Assembly (NCBI RefSeq): GCF_006974105.1
Contig: NZ_CP036282.1
Span: forward strand, 3,844,001-3,908,000
DNA length: 64,000 bases
Direction: 5' to 3'
From: Rhodoferax aquaticus
Lineage (GTDB): Bacteria; Pseudomonadota; Gammaproteobacteria; Burkholderiales; Burkholderiaceae_C
The stretch's first letter is position 1. The number at the start of each line of letters is the position of its first letter. A model generated the notes under the pieces. The model saw only the letters and a program-made list of their open reading frames with translations, searched no databases and had not been told where the DNA came from. Of this stretch, positions 26,614 to 36,192 are shown one piece after another. The position numbers were made by a program, and so were the translations under genes.

Positions 26614-29600
26614 ATGCCCGCCCCAGCGCATACGGACTCTATGGCTCTCCAAGAGCGTGCCTCCAAGGCTGGCGGTCGGGTCTATGGATATCTGGGGCTC
26701 TTTCTGCTGGCGTTGGTCGGCACCGCCCTTTTGTTCACCTATTTCTTGCGTGAAGGGCATAACCAAGCGGTTGCAAAGGCCACGGCCGATGGCACCAACT
26801 TAGCCAAGGTGCTGGAGCGTCAATTTGACTCCAGTTTGCGCCGCCTAGATGCAGACTTGCAAGGCGTGGTGCGCCGCATTGCGCCTCAAGAGTTGGACGC
26901 CAAGCTCGCGCCCCGCTATCGCAAAGACTGGGCGAGCTATTTAGACTCGTTGAAGGTGAATTTCGCAGAAGTTGCAGACTTTTACGTAGTGGACGCTGTG
27001 GGTGACACCATCTATTCGTCTGGAACGTTCAAAAGCTTTAACGTTGCCGAACGTTCGCACTTCAAGCGTTTGCAGGCTGACCCATCCGCCGGTTTGGTGT
27101 GGACGGATGTGGTGGTGTCCAAATCAAACGGTCGACCCACCATCGTTTTTGCACGGGCAATACGCAATGCTGAGGGCACCTTTGTAGGCCTAGCGTCCGT
27201 ACTCGTTGATCTCGACTACCTGCAAAAAGCGATTGCAGCGATCGATCTTGGCCCGCAAGGTTTGATCGCCATCCGCAGTGCCACCGACAACAAACTGCTG
27301 CTTCGCCAGCCTCCGATTCCAGCAGAAGTGCACAAGATCACCAAGTCATCGAACTTCGACCGCATTGTGCAAGGCGAAAAACTGGGCCATTCGCTGTTTA
27401 CTTCGCCACTCGATGGTAAGACGCGCTACACCACATTTTTGGTGCTCAATGATTTTCCGTTTTTCATCTATGTTGCCCTTGGCCAAGAAGAGGTTCTGCG
27501 TACTTGGTACTCGCAACTACTCGTTTCCTCCGTGATTGCGTTGACCTTGCTACTCCTCATGGCCTGGGCGCTGTGGCGGCTGTGGAGAACCGAGCGCGAG
27601 CGTGAAAAAGCCATGGAAAACTTGGTGATTGCCCGCGACCACGCGGAAGAAGCGAGCCGCAGCAAAGGCCAGTTTCTGGCCAACATGAGCCACGAGATAC
27701 GCACCCCCATGAATGCCATACTGGGCATGCTGCACCTACTCCAAGGGACCGAGCTAACGTCTCGTCAACTTGATTACGCCAGCAAGGCGGAAGGGGCTGC
27801 CAAGTCGCTATTGGGTTTGCTCAACGACATCTTGGATTTCTCCAAGGTCGAGGCGGGCAAGATGGAGTTAGAGCACGAACCCTTTCGCTTGGATCAATTG
27901 CTGCGCGACCTCTCTGTGGTGCTCTCGTCCAATGTAGGCGCGAAAGACATCGAGGTTCTTTACGATGTTTCTCCAGATTTGCCAGAAGTCGTAAGCGGCG
28001 ACGCCCTGCGATTGCAGCAAGTGCTGATCAACCTTGGGGGCAACGCCGTCAAGTTCACATCGCAAGGGCAAGTGGTGCTGGCAATTCGCCAGCTGTCTGC
28101 CACCGACTCCACGGTGCAGCTTGAGTTTGCCATTCAGGACTCGGGCATTGGCATTGCCCCCGAAAACCAAGCACATATATTCAGCGGCTTTTCACAAGCG
28201 GAGGCTTCAACAACCCGGCGCTTCGGGGGCACAGGCCTTGGGCTGGCCATTTGCAAACGCCTCGTGGGGCTGATGGGCGGTGAGCTAACGCTTTCCAGCG
28301 TTGTGGGGCAAGGCAGTACCTTTAGCTTTCGCATTGACTTACCTGTTTCGCAGGAGATACCTGTCACGCTGGCGCGGCCATCGCGGCAAAGCATGGCCCC
28401 CATGCGTACCTTGGTCATTGACGACAACCCCGTGGCTCAGCGCATCACCTACAGCATCGTGCAATCTTGGGGTTGGCCGGTTGAGGTGGCGTCTAGCGGC
28501 GATGCGGCCGTGCACCTCGTGCAGAAGGCCTTGGATGCGTCACCCAACGCGTTTCCTTACCCACTCATCTTGGTGGACTGGCAAATGCCGGGGATGGATG
28601 GGTGGGACACTGCGCGCCAACTCCGTCAACTGAGCGAACGCTGCGGCGTGCCTCCGCCCACCATCATCATGGTGACCGGCCACGGGCGCGATACCTTGGC
28701 GCAACGTAGCTCTGACGAACAAGCCATGCTGAGTGGGTTCTTGGTCAAGCCGGTGACGGCCTCCATGCTGCTGGATGCGATTGCAGACAGCGCCAACGGA
28801 TCCTCATCCATGCGCCAGGTCACCCGGGCCCGACCTGGAGGGCGGCAGCTACAAGGGATGCGTGTGCTGGTCGTAGAAGACAACCTCATTAACCAGCAGA
28901 TTGCTGAAGAGCTGCTCTCTGGCGAGGGGGCCATCGTTTCCCTGGCAGCCAACGGACAGCTGGGCGTAGAGGCCGTCAGTGCTGCAGCACCGCAGTTTGA
29001 CTTGGTACTCATGGACGTACAAATGCCCGTACTTGACGGCTATGGCGCCACCCGCTTGATTCGTGAGCAGTTGGGACTCAATGCGCTCCCCATTGTGGCC
29101 ATGACCGCCAACGCCATGTCTGGGGACCGTGAAGCCTGCCTTGCTGCGGGTATGAATGAACATATTGGCAAGCCCTTCGACATGGCACAACTGGTCTCCC
29201 TGTTAATACGCCTGACGGGGTTTGAGGACGTTGCATCAGGAACGCAGCTGCCCCCGCCGCCTAGCGCCCCTCTGCCCGTCATTGAAGGGCTTGATCTTGC
29301 GCTGGCGATCGGACGCATGTCGGGCATGCGGCATCTGTATGTGCGAACGGCGCGCGATTTCGCGGCCATCTTGGAGACGGTGGCCGAAGACCTGTCTGTC
29401 GCTTTGGACGCCGAAGACGCGAAAAAAGCCACCATGCTGTTGCATACCTTGAAGGGCAATGCAGGCTCTCTGGGGGCGCTTGCTTTGGCACACGAGGCGG
29501 AAAGGCTAGAGGCCCTCTGCCGCACCGAAGGCACCGGGGCCTGCCGACCGCAACTCAGCCCCCTGCTCTCCTTGGTGCAGGCAAGCCGAGACTTGATGCA

Positions 29601-29868
29601 CACCGCCATAGCGGCTCTGTCAGAACATGCAGCCCCTACGTCCGTGTTGGCGACAGATACATCCGCCGCGCATGATCCACGCCCCGCCTTGCTTGAGTTG
29701 CTGGCTTTGCTGAAAGCAGATGACTTGAACGCACTGCAACGCTTCGCGGATGTGCGCCATGAACTAGAGGGTTTGCCCAACGATCTGCTGCAAGCGTTAG
29801 AGCTGGACTTGCAGGCCCTAGACCTAGAGGCAGCAAGGCAAACCTGCGAGCAACTACTGGCCTCTTGA
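26614..29868 (+). CDS. Hybrid sensor histidine kinase with two receiver domains and HPt
   Basis: This inner-membrane sensor kinase of 1084 residues carries a full phosphorelay. TM1 lies at about 22-44, then a periplasmic double-Cache-like sensor (45-300; [10 protein letters not shown] near 132), then TM2 at about 302-322. The kinase domain has H360 in [14 protein letters not shown], an N box near 475 and G boxes ([23 protein letters not shown]). The first receiver has D655 ([10 protein letters not shown]), the second D801 ([10 protein letters not shown]), and the C-terminal HPt has H944 ([13 protein letters not shown]). ATG 26614 has GAGAGG upstream; ATG 26581 is an alternative. No output regulator is adjacent. 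The ligand is unknown. Confidence 0.9.
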   Translation: MPAPAHTDSMALQERASKAGGRVYGYLGLFLLALVGTALLFTYFLREGHNQAVAKATADGTNLAKVLERQFDSSLRRLDADLQGVVRRIAPQELDAKLAPRYRKDWASYLDSLKVNFAEVADFYVVDAVGDTIYSSGTFKSFNVAERSHFKRLQADPSAGLVWTDVVVSKSNGRPTIVFARAIRNAEGTFVGLASVLVDLDYLQKAIAAIDLGPQGLIAIRSATDNKLLLRQPPIPAEVHKITKSSNFDRIVQGEKLGHSLFTSPLDGKTRYTTFLVLNDFPFFIYVALGQEEVLRTWYSQLLVSSVIALTLLLLMAWALWRLWRTEREREKAMENLVIARDHAEEASRSKGQFLANMSHEIRTPMNAILGMLHLLQGTELTSRQLDYASKAEGAAKSLLGLLNDILDFSKVEAGKMELEHEPFRLDQLLRDLSVVLSSNVGAKDIEVLYDVSPDLPEVVSGDALRLQQVLINLGGNAVKFTSQGQVVLAIRQLSATDSTVQLEFAIQDSGIGIAPENQAHIFSGFSQAEASTTRRFGGTGLGLAICKRLVGLMGGELTLSSVVGQGSTFSFRIDLPVSQEIPVTLARPSRQSMAPMRTLVIDDNPVAQRITYSIVQSWGWPVEVASSGDAAVHLVQKALDASPNAFPYPLILVDWQMPGMDGWDTARQLRQLSERCGVPPPTIIMVTGHGRDTLAQRSSDEQAMLSGFLVKPVTASMLLDAIADSANGSSSMRQVTRARPGGRQLQGMRVLVVEDNLINQQIAEELLSGEGAIVSLAANGQLGVEAVSAAAPQFDLVLMDVQMPVLDGYGATRLIREQLGLNALPIVAMTANAMSGDREACLAAGMNEHIGKPFDMAQLVSLLIRLTGFEDVASGTQLPPPPSAPLPVIEGLDLALAIGRMSGMRHLYVRTARDFAAILETVAEDLSVALDAEDAKKATMLLHTLKGNAGSLGALALAHEAERLEALCRTEGTGACRPQLSPLLSLVQASRDLMHTAIAALSEHAAPTSVLATDTSAAHDPRPALLELLALLKADDLNALQRFADVRHELEGLPNDLLQALELDLQALDLEAARQTCEQLLAS

Positions 29869-29930
29869 GCCAAAGGGGACACAGCGCTGGCGTCTGTGCG
29901 CAAAATGACACAGGTGCAGTCCAATGGCGC

Positions 29931-30869
29931 TTAACGGCTTAGCGACGACTTGCCGCTTGGTTTTCTGATGGTCCACACAGAAGCACCCATCAGTGCGACG
30001 CCCACGAGTTGCACCACACTCAAGCGGGTGCCATAGACGGCCCAGTCAAACAACACTGCGGCCAGAGGGTACACAAATTGCAACACGGCTATCTTGCCGA
30101 AAGTGAGCCGTGCCATACCCGCAAACAGAATCACGTAGGCTAGGCCGGTGTGAATGACGCCCAGCCCTGCAAGCCACAGCCAGGCACTGGGCTGCTGGGG
30201 CCATCCCAAGGAGAACGGTGCCCACGCCAGCACCACCGCGCCCACCCCACACTGCCAAAACGACAATGCGAAGGGGCTGATGGCTTGTTTGGACTTGCTC
30301 AGCAAGGTGACGGCGGCGTAGCACAAGGAAGCGCCCATGCACAGCAACAAGCCCAGCATGTACTCGCTGCTGGCAGACCGGGCCGATGCCATGTCATCCA
30401 ACAAGCCGGTGGTCAGTGCAAGCCCGCACAGGGCGACCGGCGTGGCCAGCCATTGGCCTTTGGACACCGGCTCGCGCAAGAAGATGGCGCTAAAGAGGAT
30501 GACCCAGATGGGCTGAATATGAAACACCACCGTGGCGACCCCCATCGAGGTGCGTGAAATGGCAGCAAAAAACAGGGTCCAGTTCAGAAGCATCAAACAT
30601 CCGGTGGCACAGGCCACGGCCAGGCTCGCTCCACCCAGGCGCAGGTCTTGCATCTTGCCGGTGGCCGCACTCCACAGCAGCAGCGCCAGCGCGCCGAAAG
30701 CGCAGCGAAACCAAACCGTCACCAGCGGGTGCTGGCCGGCCTCTTCTACGAATACGCCGATGCTGCCTAGCAGAACGCCACCCGCCACCATCAGCCATAG
30801 ACCTTGCCGCTCGCGCACAGCTTGCATGGTGGCGGGGAGAACGATAGTGGTGGCGGTTGGGGTTTGCAT
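29931..30869 (-). CDS. EamA/DMT-family transporter
   Basis: The 312-residue protein has ten predicted membrane segments in two EamA repeats (first repeat about 20-140, second about 170-300). Family traits are visible: WFRCAFGALALLLW near 54, a Pro-containing YxxPxxA-like end of TM4 (HIQPIWVILFSAIFLREP near 116), and the matching FVYPLAAVLFDWAVYG near 265. Members export metabolites or amino acids. The ATG at 30869 is preferred: the longer frame opens with TTG. The LysR gene is divergent, 87 bases away, and is its likely regulator. The substrate is unknown. Confidence 0.85.
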   Translation of the reverse strand: MQTPTATTIVLPATMQAVRERQGLWLMVAGGVLLGSIGVFVEEAGQHPLVTVWFRCAFGALALLLWSAATGKMQDLRLGGASLAVACATGCLMLLNWTLFFAAISRTSMGVATVVFHIQPIWVILFSAIFLREPVSKGQWLATPVALCGLALTTGLLDDMASARSASSEYMLGLLLCMGASLCYAAVTLLSKSKQAISPFALSFWQCGVGAVVLAWAPFSLGWPQQPSAWLWLAGLGVIHTGLAYVILFAGMARLTFGKIAVLQFVYPLAAVLFDWAVYGTRLSVVQLVGVALMGASVWTIRKPSGKSSLSR

Positions 30870-30956
30870 AAGCCCATGTTCACGAATCTCTTGATTTCTG
30901 TAAAGCGCATAGTTCAAATAGCTACCATGCGTTTATCGAATACTTAAGTTGTCGCT

Positions 30957-31823
30957 ATGAAGTACCCGGACTTTCAAATTGATTGGTTGCGCGCCTTTGT
31001 GGCCGTTGTGGACGCAGGCTCTCTGTCGGCTGCGGCACCCATGCTGCACCGCTCGCAATCGGCGGTGAGCATGCAGATCAAAAAACTGGAAAACGCATTG
31101 GGCAAGCCCGTGCTTGTGCGTGGCCCGCGCCACATGGAGATCACCGCAGCAGGCACCGAACTGCTGTCCTACGCGCGCAGGATGCTGGAGTTGCAGGCCC
31201 AGACCCACGCCGCGCTGTTCGGCATCCAACTCGAAGGCCGCATACGCCTGGGTGTGCCGGACGACTATGCCACCACCTACCTGGCGCCGGTGCTGCGCAG
31301 CTTTGCCAGCCGCCACCATGGGGTGGAGATTGAATTGACCTGTGAGCAGTCCACCTCACTCATTCCCAAGGTGGGGCGCGGCGATTTGGACTTGGCACTG
31401 GTGTCACGGGACAAGCCCCAGCGTGGCAAGCTGCTGTTTCAAGAGCCGCTGGTTTGGGTGGGCGCCCCTCAGTTCGAGGTGTGGCGCAAAACGCCCCTGC
31501 CCATTGCGGTTTATGAATCAGGAAGCATGGCCAGAACAGAAACCATCGCGGCGCTGGCAGCCAAGCGGCGTGCCTACCGCGTGGTCTACCACAGCGCCAG
31601 CCTGACTGGCCAAGTGGCCGCTGTGGAAAGCGGGCTTGCCGTGGCCGTGCTGACGCGCTGCAGTGTGCCCGCCAGCTTGCAGCCGCTGCATAACCTGCCC
31701 AAGGAATTTGAACTGCCTGCACTGGGCACTATGAACGTTGCCCTGTTGCGCAGCAAGGCATCACAGCGCTCACGCGCGGTCGACGCCATGTACGAACAGT
31801 TTGTGCATACCTTGGGGACGTAG
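30957..31823 (+). CDS. LysR-family transcriptional regulator
   Basis: The 288-residue protein has the N-terminal winged HTH (residues 6-65; AFVAVVDAGSLSAAAPMLHRSQSAVSMQIKKLE) and a C-terminal periplasmic-binding-protein-like effector domain (about 92-285; GRIRLGVPDDY near 92). It is divergent from the EamA transporter and probably controls it. The shared 87-base region contains AATAGCTACCATGCG (30919-30933), loosely like the dispersed repeat, and an AT-rich stretch that could hold the T-N11-A operator. Confidence 0.9.
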   Translation: MKYPDFQIDWLRAFVAVVDAGSLSAAAPMLHRSQSAVSMQIKKLENALGKPVLVRGPRHMEITAAGTELLSYARRMLELQAQTHAALFGIQLEGRIRLGVPDDYATTYLAPVLRSFASRHHGVEIELTCEQSTSLIPKVGRGDLDLALVSRDKPQRGKLLFQEPLVWVGAPQFEVWRKTPLPIAVYESGSMARTETIAALAAKRRAYRVVYHSASLTGQVAAVESGLAVAVLTRCSVPASLQPLHNLPKEFELPALGTMNVALLRSKASQRSRAVDAMYEQFVHTLGT

Positions 31824-31976
31824 CTGGGGTAGGTCCACAGGCAGTGGTGATAGACATCGCAGCCGCTAGGTTTGCGCTCACCGGTACTGCAAACTGCAGC
31901 AATATTGCGCTCCATTGGGAAAGCTGTGGGTCTGGCTACGCGGCATTGGAGTTGCTCTCTAGAAGCTCTCAGACGC

Positions 31977-32366
31977 ATGTTTACGGACCCGTGTTGCCCC
32001 ACGCACCGAACCATCGTGTCTTTTTTGGAGGGCGCGCAGTGGTCGCGTTCACCACAAAAAACGTCCCTTGAGGCTGCGCAAGCAGAGCTCTTAAGCGTAG
32101 GCTTTGCACCGTGCACCCTGGTGCAATTGAGCGCCGAGGAAATGGCGGCCCAGGTGAAGGCCGAGTTGGCCGACGTCAATCCCCTCGCCAACTTTGGCTA
32201 CGAGCGTGACGTGGTACGTGTGCACGGCGACTTGGCACAGCGAGGCTGTAGCTTCTGGGCCATAGAGGTCCCTAACAATGCCTTGTGCGCCTTGGTGGCC
32301 CAAAACGGTTCGCGCCTTCAAGCCTGCATCGGCGCAGTGCGCTCACCCAAGGCTTGGCCGCGCTGA
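31977..32366 (+). CDS. Unrecognised protein, possibly a decayed gene
   Basis: The frame encodes 129 residues. The central part (about 40-105, LEAAQAELLSVGFAPC, ANFGYERDVVRVHGDLAQRG, FWAIEVPNNAL) has the composition of a real soluble protein, but I recognise no family. No ribosome binding site precedes the ATG, and the last 17 codons run antisense over the end of a PRC-barrel pseudogene. It may be truncated or fused to non-coding sequence at its 3' end. The rest of the gap from 31824 shows nothing definable. Confidence 0.35.
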   Translation: MFTDPCCPTHRTIVSFLEGAQWSRSPQKTSLEAAQAELLSVGFAPCTLVQLSAEEMAAQVKAELADVNPLANFGYERDVVRVHGDLAQRGCSFWAIEVPNNALCALVAQNGSRLQACIGAVRSPKAWPR

Positions 32367-32518
32367 TGTTTGCGGCTAGCCAGCCAAGTGCCGGTTTGCA
32401 CAACAAGGTAGCAAATGACCTATTCTTGGTCGTCAAAAAACAAGTCGCACACAAAGCCCACCTCACCGTCGGTAGCGCCCAAGGTGTAGCTGTTGATCTC
32501 GTCAGTGTTGCGTAGCAT
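32318..32518 (-). pseudogene. PRC-barrel domain protein, nonsense-mutated remnant
   Basis: On the - strand an ATG at 32518 opens a frame that starts MLRNTDEINSYTLGATDGEV and continues to LFFDDQE, then hits TAG at codon 33. Past the stop the same frame continues VICYLVVQTGTWLASRK and ends at 32318. PRC-barrel proteins have YxLGATDGxIGxVxDxYFDD followed by a Trp and then RYLVVDTGxWLPGR, so the TAG stands exactly where Trp (TGG) is expected and an Arg has become Cys. The remaining two-thirds of a PRC-barrel protein is not found. This is a dead gene fragment. Confidence 0.7.
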
Positions 32519-32565
32519 GGTGCAAAAGTGCAGCTGCGCGCGAAGCAAGCTTCCTTTTTTATAGC

Positions 32566-32579
32566 ATGTTGCGCAACAT
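32566..32579. other. Perfect 14-base palindrome
   Basis: ATGTTGCGCAACAT is its own reverse complement. On the - strand it is followed by TATAAAAAAGG, upstream of the PRC-barrel remnant, so it may be the old operator/promoter of that dead gene. The 32519-32662 interval is otherwise empty. Confidence 0.4.
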
Positions 32580-32662
32580 CTACGAGGGCGATCAGCCAGT
32601 TCACACGCCAGATCAAGGGGCAGCGGGCTGAGCCGCCCGCCAGTAGCAACTACGGCAAACCT

Positions 32663-33436
32663 CTACTGAGCAGTGGTGGCCATTAGCTTTTTGAACTCAG
32701 CGGAGTTGCGCAACTTTTTCATACGGTTCCAGAGGTCTTCGACTAGCAATTTGTTTTCTTTGTAATACAACGTGCTGAACGCGACGTAGATCGTGAACTG
32801 ACCGAAGGGTTCGGGCAACACATCTAACTTGCCCTTGAACTCATCGTCTTGCAAGAGCACATCGGCAATGCTGGATAGCACGATGGCTGCATCGCCCCGC
32901 TGGAGCAAAAGTTTGCGCAGGGTTTGGGTCTCGTTGTTCGAACTGGCGTCGACAGCGACTTGGAGTGTTTCGAGCTTTTCCTGCAGCATCCTGACGCCTG
33001 CCTGGTACATCACAGGGCGCGCAAGGTTAGAAAAAGAGCGCCCATTCCATTGCACGTAGTCATCCTTGCGCCGGATGACCACATGCCGCACGGTTGCACT
33101 CTGTTTGCTGCTGTCTAACTCCCCATTGGGCAGGCGAGGAAAGGCGTAAATGGTTTGGTTCTCGGACACGCCGGACACAGTCAGTACAGCGTCGTACTCT
33201 GCCTTTTCCAAGCCCAAAAGGCAGCGTTTAAAGGGCGCTACGGAAAATACTACGCCGGGGCCACTTTGACTTGCGGCGGAGCGCATCAGCCACTGCAACG
33301 GGCCTTCGCGATCAGGGTAGGTGTGGGGCGGCACAGGTCGGTCTGAAATGCACACATTCACTGCGCGCGCCGTGGCTGAGGACGACATCACGCCCAGCAA
33401 CACCGATGCTAGGAATATCCAAAACTTGGAAAACAT
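32663..33436 (-). CDS. Periplasmic solute-binding-like protein (family 3), orphan
   Basis: The 257-residue protein has an N-terminal signal peptide (hydrophobic 5-20, cleavage after ATARA near 25). The mature part has the pattern of family 3 substrate-binding proteins: YPDREGPLQWLM near 40, FKRCLLGLEKAEYDAVLTVSG near 68-88, GAIVLS-like segment near 182, YVAFS near 216. Such proteins bind amino acids or act as sensors; no ABC permease or ATPase gene is nearby. The ATG at 33436 starts the signal peptide and is preferred over a longer frame. The following 212-base gap toward glmS holds a 12-base palindrome (33589-33600) and no gene. Confidence 0.75.
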   Translation of the reverse strand: MFSKFWIFLASVLLGVMSSSATARAVNVCISDRPVPPHTYPDREGPLQWLMRSAASQSGPGVVFSVAPFKRCLLGLEKAEYDAVLTVSGVSENQTIYAFPRLPNGELDSSKQSATVRHVVIRRKDDYVQWNGRSFSNLARPVMYQAGVRMLQEKLETLQVAVDASSNNETQTLRKLLLQRGDAAIVLSSIADVLLQDDEFKGKLDVLPEPFGQFTIYVAFSTLYYKENKLLVEDLWNRMKKLRNSAEFKKLMATTAQ

Positions 33437-33648
33437 GGCGGCCAGTCTAGCGCCCGGCAGGTGACTTGACAACGTGAGCTCCCAAGCACGTCGGGAGTGT
33501 CAACTCAGGTGGTTGGCACTACAGGAACACCACGGGGGCGCAGGGAAAAATCGTGCAGAGCACTTGGGCAACCATGGCGAGCCAAGAGCCTGAGCTCAGG
33601 TTTACGACTTTAATTGCCCAGAATAGTAATTTGCCCGCCCCTCTGTCC

Positions 33649-35544
33649 TCACTCCACCGTGACCGATTTCGCCAAGTTACGGGGCTTGTCGACATCCGTT
33701 CCGCGAGCCAAGGCAGTGTGGTACGCCAGTAGTTGCAAGGGCACGACGTGCAGCAATGGGGACAGCTCACCATAGTGTTCAGGCATGCGGATCACGTGCA
33801 AGCCCTCGCCGCTGTCGATGCGGGTGTCGGCGTCGGCCAACACGTAGAGCACACCGCCACGGGCGCGCACTTCGTGCAGATTGCTCTTGAGCTTTTCCAA
33901 CAGTGAGTCGTTCGGTGCTACGGTGACCACGGGCATTTCGCTGGTGACCAAGGCCAAGGGGCCGTGCTTGAGCTCGCCTGCGGCGTAGGCTTCGGCGTGG
34001 ATGTAGGTGATTTCTTTGAGCTTGAGCGCGCCTTCCATGGCAATGGGGTAGTGCAAGCCACGGCCTAAGAAAAGGGCATTTTCTTTCTTGGCAAAGTCTT
34101 CAGCCCAAGCAATGACCTGCGGCTCTAACGCCAACACCGCCTGCAATGCGGCTGGCAAATGGCGCATGGCTTTGATGTGGCGTGCTTCGTCTTCGCTGCT
34201 CAAGCGGCCTTTGGCTTGCGCCAAGGCCAATGTGAGCAAGAACAAGCCTGCCAACTGGGTGGTAAACGCCTTGGTGCTGGCCACGCCAATTTCTACGCCT
34301 GCGCGGGTCACGTAGGCCAGGCTGCATTCGCGCACCATGGCGCTAGTCGCCACGTTGCAAATGGTCAGCGTGTGTTTCATACCCAAGCTCTGGGCATGGC
34401 GCAAGGCGGCCAAGGTGTCGGCCGTTTCGCCGGACTGGGTGATGGTGACGACCAGGGTGTTGGGGTTGGGCACGGAGTCGCGGTAGCGGTATTCACTGGC
34501 CACTTCGACCTGGCATGGAATTTTGGCAATGCTCTCGATCCAGTATTTGGCGGTACAGCCACTGTAGTAGCTGGTGCCACAGGCCAAGATGAGCACGGAG
34601 TCCACCTGTGCAAACACGCGCGCTGCGTTGGCCCCAGGCGCATGGTTGGCTTGCTGGTCAAACAGCTCGGGAACAATGCCTTCCACACCTTCCAAGGTGT
34701 CGGCAATAGCGCGCGGCTGCTCAAAAATTTCCTTTTGCATGTAGTGCCGATAAGGGCCCAACTCTGCAGCGCCGCTGTGCGCATGCACCGTTTTGACCGG
34801 ACGTTGAGCGGGGGACACTGCGGCGTGTTGTTTGTCGATGAGCCAGTATTTGCCCAGCTGCACGTCCACCATGTCGCCTTCTTCGAGGTACACGATTTGG
34901 TCAGTCACACCGGCCAAGGCCATGGCGTCACTGGCCAAGAAGTGCTCTTGGCCATCCGCGCCCACACCCAAGATCAGTGGAGAGCCAGCACGCGCGCCAA
35001 TCATGCGGTGGGGTTCGTCTTTGCAAAACACTGCGATGGCGTACGCACCGTGGAGCTGCGCACAAGCGGCCTTTACCGCTTCAAACAGATCGCCGTCATA
35101 CAGGCTATCGACCAAGTGGGCGATGACTTCGGTGTCGGTCTGGCTGTCAAACTGGTAGCCACGGGCTTTGAGTGTGGCACGCAGTTCGTCATGGTTTTCA
35201 ATGATGCCGTTGTGTACCAAGGCAATGCGGCCTGGGCGGCTGGCGGCATCCGCGCCTGGGCCGTGACTGAAATGGGGGTGCGCGTTGTGCACCGCAGGCG
35301 CACCGTGGGTGGCCCAGCGGGTGTGGGCAATGCCCAATGTGCCATGCACGTCGCCGGCTTGCACCTGCTCGGCCAACTCGGCGACGCGCGATGTGCTGCG
35401 TGCGCGGCGCAAACCGGGCTTGTCGTCTTGTGCGTACACCGCGACGCCGCATGAGTCATAGCCGCGGTACTCCAAGCGCTGCAGGCCTTGCACCAAGACA
35501 GGAACGATGTTTCGGGTAGAGATAGCACCAACGATTCCGCACAT
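33649..35544 (-). CDS. glmS: Glutamine-fructose-6-phosphate aminotransferase (isomerizing)
   Basis: This enzyme makes glucosamine-6-phosphate from fructose-6-phosphate and glutamine, the first step toward UDP-GlcNAc. The 631-residue protein starts MCGIVG, so the nucleophilic Cys is exposed after Met removal, which fixes the ATG at 35544. The glutaminase domain (HTRWATHG near 74, NGIIENH near 114) is followed by two SIS domains (ACGTSYYSG near 324, [11 protein letters not shown] near 370) and ends NLAKSVTVE as in all GlmS. It is divergent from the Lrp/AsnC gene. No glmS ribozyme is seen, as expected for a proteobacterium. Confidence 0.96.
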   Translation of the reverse strand: MCGIVGAISTRNIVPVLVQGLQRLEYRGYDSCGVAVYAQDDKPGLRRARSTSRVAELAEQVQAGDVHGTLGIAHTRWATHGAPAVHNAHPHFSHGPGADAASRPGRIALVHNGIIENHDELRATLKARGYQFDSQTDTEVIAHLVDSLYDGDLFEAVKAACAQLHGAYAIAVFCKDEPHRMIGARAGSPLILGVGADGQEHFLASDAMALAGVTDQIVYLEEGDMVDVQLGKYWLIDKQHAAVSPAQRPVKTVHAHSGAAELGPYRHYMQKEIFEQPRAIADTLEGVEGIVPELFDQQANHAPGANAARVFAQVDSVLILACGTSYYSGCTAKYWIESIAKIPCQVEVASEYRYRDSVPNPNTLVVTITQSGETADTLAALRHAQSLGMKHTLTICNVATSAMVRECSLAYVTRAGVEIGVASTKAFTTQLAGLFLLTLALAQAKGRLSSEDEARHIKAMRHLPAALQAVLALEPQVIAWAEDFAKKENALFLGRGLHYPIAMEGALKLKEITYIHAEAYAAGELKHGPLALVTSEMPVVTVAPNDSLLEKLKSNLHEVRARGGVLYVLADADTRIDSGEGLHVIRMPEHYGELSPLLHVVPLQLLAYHTALARGTDVDKPRNLAKSVTVE

Positions 35545-35597
35545 AGACAAACTCCCAAGTTGTTGAATAGTGGGATGCTAGCCCTGCATGCAAAAAA

Positions 35598-35626
35598 TTG
35601 TTGATTGAAATTCGCTTTTTTATGAA
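35598..35626 (+). promoter_or_regulatory. Candidate sigma-70 promoter for the Lrp/AsnC gene
   Basis: TTGTTG (35598-35603) and TATGAA (35621-35626) are spaced by exactly 17 bases. They lie in an unusually AT-rich 136-base region between divergent glmS and the Lrp/AsnC gene. That region also contains GAAATTC- and AAATTTAAATTC-type stretches suited to Lrp-family binding, so autoregulation and control of glmS are possible. Confidence 0.5.
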
Positions 35627-35680
35627 CGAAAATTTCATGAATTCAAAGTTAAGAAATTTAAATTCAAAAAATAATCAAAT

Positions 35681-36163
35681 ATGGAAGAAATTTCACTCGA
35701 TAGCATCGACTTGCAGCTTCTCGCCCAACTGCAAAAGGACGCGGGATTAAGCAACCACGCTTTGGCGCAGCGCGTGCACACCTCGCCGCCGACTTGCCTG
35801 CGCCGGGTTAAACGATTGCACGACTTAGGGCTTATTGAGCGCCAGGTGGCCGTACTCAACCCGGAGAAACTGGCTGCGGTGCTGGGCTTTGGCCTGAGTG
35901 CCATTGTGGAGATCACCCTAGACCGGCAAGACAGCCAATCGCTGGACCAATTTGAAAGCCGCGTCGCTAGCGACGCTGCGGTGCAACAGTGCTACCGCGT
36001 GTCACCGGGGCCCGACTTTGTGCTGGTAGTGCACACGCAGAACATGCCCGGCTACCAAGCCTTGGTGCAGCGCTTGTTCACGCAAGACGCCAATGTGCGC
36101 AATGTGAAGGCTTTTTTCAGCGTGAAACGCAGCAAGTTTGGAGCAGAGTTGCCACTGGCCTGA
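35681..36163 (+). CDS. Lrp/AsnC-family transcriptional regulator
   Basis: The 160-residue protein has an N-terminal HTH (about 5-55; LSNHALAQRVHTSPPTCLRRVKRL) and a C-terminal RAM/ACT-like ligand-binding domain (about 68-150; FVLVVHTQNMPGYQALV near 111). It is transcribed away from glmS through a shared AT-rich region, which suggests that it senses an amino acid and controls itself and possibly glmS. The ligand is unknown. Confidence 0.88.
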   Translation: MEEISLDSIDLQLLAQLQKDAGLSNHALAQRVHTSPPTCLRRVKRLHDLGLIERQVAVLNPEKLAAVLGFGLSAIVEITLDRQDSQSLDQFESRVASDAAVQQCYRVSPGPDFVLVVHTQNMPGYQALVQRLFTQDANVRNVKAFFSVKRSKFGAELPLA

Positions 36164-36192
36164 GCCGCGAATACTGCCCCGCAATCGGAAAG

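Noticed and set aside
32272..32649. 125-codon - frame with many Trp/Cys
   Set aside because: Crosses the PRC-barrel remnant in a different frame and has random composition.
33589..33600. 12-base palindrome CCTGAGCTCAGG between glmS and the binding-protein gene
   Set aside because: Contains a common 6-base palindrome, lacks a T-run and stands alone; not enough to call a site.
34159..35454. Long open frame (431 codons) on + opposite glmS
   Set aside because: Typical high-GC antisense shadow; glmS on - has all family motifs and the composition here (Val/Ala/His/Gly-rich without domains) is artefactual.
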